A stretch of DNA of 64,000 nucleotides from Paenibacillus amylolyticus (GTDB lineage: Bacteria; Bacillota; Bacilli; Paenibacillales; Paenibacillaceae). Both the position numbers and the translations under genes were made by a program. Shown in pieces: positions 60,892 through 64,000 of the stretch. The notes under the pieces were generated by a model. The model was given only the letters and a program-made list of their open reading frames with translations. It was not told the DNA's origin and did not search any database. Numbering within the stretch: the stretch's first letter is position 1; every line of letters begins with the position of its first letter. Location: positions 6,758,001-6,822,000 of the forward strand of contig NZ_CP121451.1 in assembly GCF_029689945.1 (NCBI RefSeq), given 5' to 3'.

Positions 60892-61093
60892 CAATTTCCT
60901 GGGAGTAATTGTTCAGTACCCGAACCATCGCTACAACTTCTCCTGAAACATTCGATATGCTCTCCATCTGTGTTCTCATCCATGCCATGTTATGTTTGCC
61001 CGACTCTGCCGTAGCCAGTGCACTTGTGGCCGCATCAGACACAACAATCGAGGATTCAGAGATATCCGTTATGCCTTTTGCGATCTCTTCCAT
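60892..61093 (-). pseudogene. Displaced fragment of the chemoreceptor gene (signalling domain)
   Basis: 202 bases match positions 3780-3981 of the chemoreceptor gene at 3226 with 8 substitutions and no indel, about 96% identical. The frame is open and would encode [20 protein letters not shown], through ATAESGKHNMAWMRTQ, to [16 protein letters not shown] sequence, a piece of the coiled coil. Both edges are abrupt and there is no sensor, membrane or output part, so it cannot be functional. It looks like a recombination or ectopic-copy scar next to repeat copy D. Confidence 0.85.
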
Positions 61094-61443
61094 GTTTCGT
61101 TTTTATATTGCTGTTTTTTGAATTGTAGCGCTTTTCTAAAGTAGCATTTCTGTCCCATTTACATTTTATGTGGATCCACCTTTCAGCTGTTTCAATCAAG
61201 GCTAGCTATAGATCAAGGTGATTCAATTTCCCTTCTATATCAAGTTACCAAAATCCATTTTTAGTGAGTTATGAAATTGATTTATTTTTACGTTTCTATT
61301 TTACTGATGCTTTCGTACCTCTTGTTGTCATTACACTCTGCGCCATAATCAGGCAAGGAGACTCATATTCTATTATTCTGCTGAGTGACTCTGCATATCA
61401 GGCTTCTGCCGGTGGTGTTACTTCAAAACAAGGAGGAAATTAG
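61094..61443. other. Intergenic region upstream of thiM
   Basis: About 350 AT-rich bases. No gene, and I could not find TPP aptamer signatures here, so thiM is not obviously under its own riboswitch. A promoter is likely but not placed. Confidence 0.5.
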
Positions 61444-62256
61444 ATGTCTTATCTGGAACGTGTTCGTACGCAAAATCCGCTGGTACACAATATTACCAAC
61501 CTTGTCGTGGCTCCTTTTACCGCCAATGGTCTGCTCGCACTGGGTGCGTCCCCTTTATGGCCTATGCTCATGAAGAGGTCGCTGATGTCGCCAAAATGTC
61601 AGGCGCCGTGGTACTCAACATTGGTACACTCGATGACAAAATCGTTCAGGCGATCCGACTTGCAGGCCAATCGGCTAATGCGCATCATGTGCCTGTGGTG
61701 CTTGATCCCGTCGGTGCGGGCGCAACCGCCTATCGTACAGAAACCGTTCAGATGCTCGTTCGTGAGCTTCGTCTCACGGTACTGCGCGGCAATGTTGCGG
61801 AAGTCGCCAATGTCATTGGCGAAAGCTGGGGTATCAAAGGAGTCGATGCAGGATCAGGTGAAGGTGACCGGATCGAAATTGCGGAGCGGGCAGCTCAACA
61901 ACTTGGCTGTGTCGTGGTCATCACGGGAAAAGAAGATATCATTACCGATGGACAGTCCACATTTCTCACAAGTAATGGACATGCACTGCTCACTCAGGTC
62001 ACGGGTGCTGGCTGTCTGCTCAGTTCGGTGATTGGTGCTTTTGCAGCCATCGCGGAATCGGAAGACGATATTCTGGACAGTGTTGTTGAAGCACTCACTT
62101 TTTATAGCGTCAGCAGCTGAACTCGCGGCAGAGAAGACAGCTCATCAGGGACCCGGCAGCTTCCAGATCGAGTTGTTGAATCAACTGGCACAAGTAACGC
62201 CCAACCTCTTGGCAGATCGCGCACAGATCCGTCAGATCCGTGGAGGTGCAGTATGA
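61444..62256 (+). CDS. thiM: Hydroxyethylthiazole kinase (two frameshifts)
   Basis: A 270-residue kinase phosphorylating 4-methyl-5-hydroxyethylthiazole for thiamine salvage. Two frame breaks are needed. Near 61551-61555 a C is missing from CCCC ([20 protein letters not shown]). Near 62098-62116 one base is extra (ALTF to [15 protein letters not shown]). The total stays in frame and gives the usual length. The family core is intact across frames: [39 protein letters not shown] and [31 protein letters not shown] precedes the ATG. The stop overlaps the thiD start (ATGA). Confidence 0.87.
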
Positions 62257-63065
62257 GCATTGCTCAAGCGCTAACCATTGCAGGCTCCGATAACGGGGGC
62301 GGCGCAGGAATTCAGGCCGATCTGAAAACGTTCCAGGAGCTTGGTGTATACGGCATGACGGTTATCACGGCTATAGCTGCCCAAAATACAACAGGTGTAC
62401 AGGGTGTCTTTCCCATCCCTTACGATGGCATTGCCCAGCAGTTGGACTCAACCGGAGAAGACTTTCAGCCAACCGCGGTGAAGACCGGCATGTTATATAG
62501 TGCCGAGATTATTCGACTCGTCGCTGAGAAGTGGCAGCAATATCGTTGGTCTAATCTGGTCATCGATCCCGTGATGGTCGCCAAAGGCGGTGCCCCCCTG
62601 CTCCAGCAGGAAGCTGTCCAGGCGCTGGTTACGGAACTGCTGCCCCATTCCCTGATCACAACACCTAATATTCCGGAAGCCGAACTGCTTACCGGAATGT
62701 CCATCACGAATCTTAGTCAGCGGGAAGAAGCCGCAAGAAGGATTGTAGAGATGGGCTCAACGTATGCTTTGGTCAAAGGTGGTCATGATGAAGGAAGTGG
62801 CATGATCGTGGATGTCCTCTATGATGGGCAGTCTTTTCATTATCTGGAGAATGTTCGTGTAATAACACGTCATACACACGGAACGGGATGCACATACTCT
62901 GCCGCCATCACCGCAGAGTTAGCCCAAGGTTCATCTGTTCTGGCTGCTGTCACGACCGCGCGAGCATTCATTCAGGCAGCCATTGAAGATGAACTGGGGA
63001 TTGGGGCCGGACACGGGCCAACGAATCATTTTGCGTATCAGCGCAGACAGCGGGGTGAGCAGTGA
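62253..63065 (+). CDS. thiD: Hydroxymethylpyrimidine/phosphomethylpyrimidine kinase
   Basis: A 270-residue ribokinase-fold enzyme that phosphorylates HMP twice to HMP-PP. Signatures are [20 protein letters not shown] (substrate site), [35 protein letters not shown] and the anion hole/catalytic [20 protein letters not shown]. It overlaps thiM and thiE by four bases each, so thiMDE is translationally coupled. It serves both uptake systems encoded nearby. Confidence 0.93.
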   Translation: MSIAQALTIAGSDNGGGAGIQADLKTFQELGVYGMTVITAIAAQNTTGVQGVFPIPYDGIAQQLDSTGEDFQPTAVKTGMLYSAEIIRLVAEKWQQYRWSNLVIDPVMVAKGGAPLLQQEAVQALVTELLPHSLITTPNIPEAELLTGMSITNLSQREEAARRIVEMGSTYALVKGGHDEGSGMIVDVLYDGQSFHYLENVRVITRHTHGTGCTYSAAITAELAQGSSVLAAVTTARAFIQAAIEDELGIGAGHGPTNHFAYQRRQRGEQ

Positions 63066-63730
63066 TGCGCCCTTGGGATGCAGAAGCGGTACGACACGCG
63101 ATGCAGGTGTATTTGGTGATGGGCAGCGTGAATACAACGCAAGATCCTGTTGAAGTGCTGCGCCAGGCCATTGCTGGCGGCATTACGTTGTTCCAGTTCC
63201 GCGAGAAAGGGACTGGCGCCCTGGCCTGCGAAGCTCGCATGACGCTTGCGATGCGGCTTCGCGAGTTGTGCAGCCAGCATGGGGTCCCGTTCATCGTGAA
63301 CGATGATGTGGAGCTGGCTGTAGCGGTGGAGGCCGACGGCGTACATGTCGGCCAGGATGATGCGGACGCGGCGCTGGTACGCGCCCGCATTGGAGATGGG
63401 CGGATGCTTGGCGTATCCGCCCACTCCGTGGATGAGGCGCGCCGTGCCGTGCAGGCGGGCGCCGACTACCTTGGCGTCGGGCCCATGTACCCGACGCGCT
63501 CCAAAGCGGATGCCCACGCTGTGCTGGGCCCCGCAGGGGTGGCGGAACTGCGCGCCGCAGGCATCGCAGTTCCGATTGTGGGTATCGGCGGCATTACGCC
63601 CGATACCACGGCCGCCGTGATGGCGGCAGGAGCCGACGGCGTAGCCGTCATCTCCGCCATCGTGGGCGCGGCCGACGTGCGCGCAGCGGCTGCGCAGTTC
63701 GCTGCGGCAGTGCGCGGGATGCAGGCGTAG
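63062..63730 (+). CDS. thiE: Thiamine-phosphate synthase
   Basis: A 222-residue TIM barrel that joins HMP-PP and thiazole phosphate into thiamine phosphate. Landmarks are GITLFQFREKGTGALACEAR, PFIVNDDVELAVAVEADGVH, VGQDDADAALVRARIG, GVSAHSVDEARRAVQAGADY, GVGPMYPTRSKADAHAVLGP and the phosphate-binding GIGGITPDTTAAVMAAGADG. It overlaps thiD by four bases. The second half is markedly richer in G and C than the other genes of the operon, mostly through GCG, GCC and GGC codons. Confidence 0.93.
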   Translation: MMRPWDAEAVRHAMQVYLVMGSVNTTQDPVEVLRQAIAGGITLFQFREKGTGALACEARMTLAMRLRELCSQHGVPFIVNDDVELAVAVEADGVHVGQDDADAALVRARIGDGRMLGVSAHSVDEARRAVQAGADYLGVGPMYPTRSKADAHAVLGPAGVAELRAAGIAVPIVGIGGITPDTTAAVMAAGADGVAVISAIVGAADVRAAAAQFAAAVRGMQA

Positions 63731-64000
63731 CCCTGCTCTCCCTGCACTGCCAGCCTGTGGGCTGCACCAAATATATGGTGCAGCTCTCCCACTTCCCCCT
63801 CTCCTCTCCATAACAGAGGAGCCCCACAACAACCAAGCGGCGCCGCAGCATCCCATGTCTTTTACATAGAAGCCCAGCCGCCCCCCCTGCAGTGACTGAA
63901 TGTTACAATTATTTCGTCACACCTATTCGCATATATGTATACCCACTCATATTCTAATCAGCTCTATTCACATCCAGTCATATCTACACACATTCCAATC
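63731..64000. other. Window end without recognised gene
   Basis: No supported gene in the last 270 bases. GCTGCACCA and TGGTGCAGC (63761-63784) form a perfect hairpin after thiE but lack a T-run, so its role as terminator is uncertain. A second short hairpin, CTCCTCT/AGAGGAG, lies near 63803. Confidence 0.5.

Noticed and set aside
61094..61443. TPP riboswitch before thiM
   Set aside because: The CTGAGA and CTGATCTGG signatures are absent on the plus strand here.

Overview
The window looks like a chromosomal segment of a low-to-mid GC Gram-positive, most likely Paenibacillus (inference). The basis is strong AGGAGG-type ribosome binding sites, TTG/GTG starts, the YkoEDC thiamine-precursor transporter, a family-3 pectate lyase of about 222 residues, GH30/GH3 glycosidases, PocR-AraC control of glycerol/dihydroxyacetone genes, and abundant acetyltransferases and chemoreceptors. 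I see no rRNA, tRNA, CRISPR array, phage or complete insertion sequence.

Layout. 0-8.6 kb: an AraC tail, GNAT acetyltransferases, 2,3-butanediol dehydrogenase divergent from a LysR regulator, a chemoreceptor, an amino-acid permease and a DUF1801 protein. 8.6-13.8 kb: two copies of a dispersed palindromic repeat flank a zinc-finger/DUF1963-like protein, an AlaX-type tRNA editing protein and an AT-rich BtrH-like orphan. 13.9-24.1 kb: glycerol dehydrogenase plus a fused DhaK-DhaL kinase opposite a PocR-type regulator, then threonine aldolase, LysR, a quinone-oxidoreductase-like protein, a trio containing a colicin-immunity-like protein, and a formate/nitrite transporter. 24.4-34.8 kb: GH30 and GH3 glycosidases and a giant DUF4132-type protein with a small partner. 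35-44 kb: FabF opposite an XRE/MmyB regulator, an OmpR-type response regulator, a hybrid histidine kinase, a PAS protein and a second chemoreceptor. 44.4-46.9 kb: the methionine transporter metNIQ. 47-63.7 kb: a thiamine region with ykoEDC and thiZXY, each behind its own TPP riboswitch, followed by thiMDE, with a pectate lyase, a radical SAM protein and an aspartate racemase in between.

Working together. The thiamine genes form a salvage module: two uptake systems for pyrimidine precursors (YkoEDC and ThiXYZ), kinases for thiazole (ThiM) and pyrimidine (ThiD), and the condensing enzyme ThiE. gldA-dhaKL turns glycerol into dihydroxyacetone phosphate. GH30 and GH3 probably cooperate on a beta-glucan.

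Two global points. First, 13 genes carry 14 apparent frameshifts. At least 12 look like the loss of one base, mostly in a homopolymer, and restoring the frame gives a full-length product each time. An indel-prone assembly is the simplest explanation, so these genes are annotated as single CDS with a note. Second, intergenic space holds a four-copy repeat family of about 200 bp with a nested inverted structure, a 39-bp minisatellite with a 117-bp higher-order period, and a 202-bp displaced copy of the chemoreceptor gene. The last two, with one family copy, lie in a 1.4 kb block between thiY and thiM.
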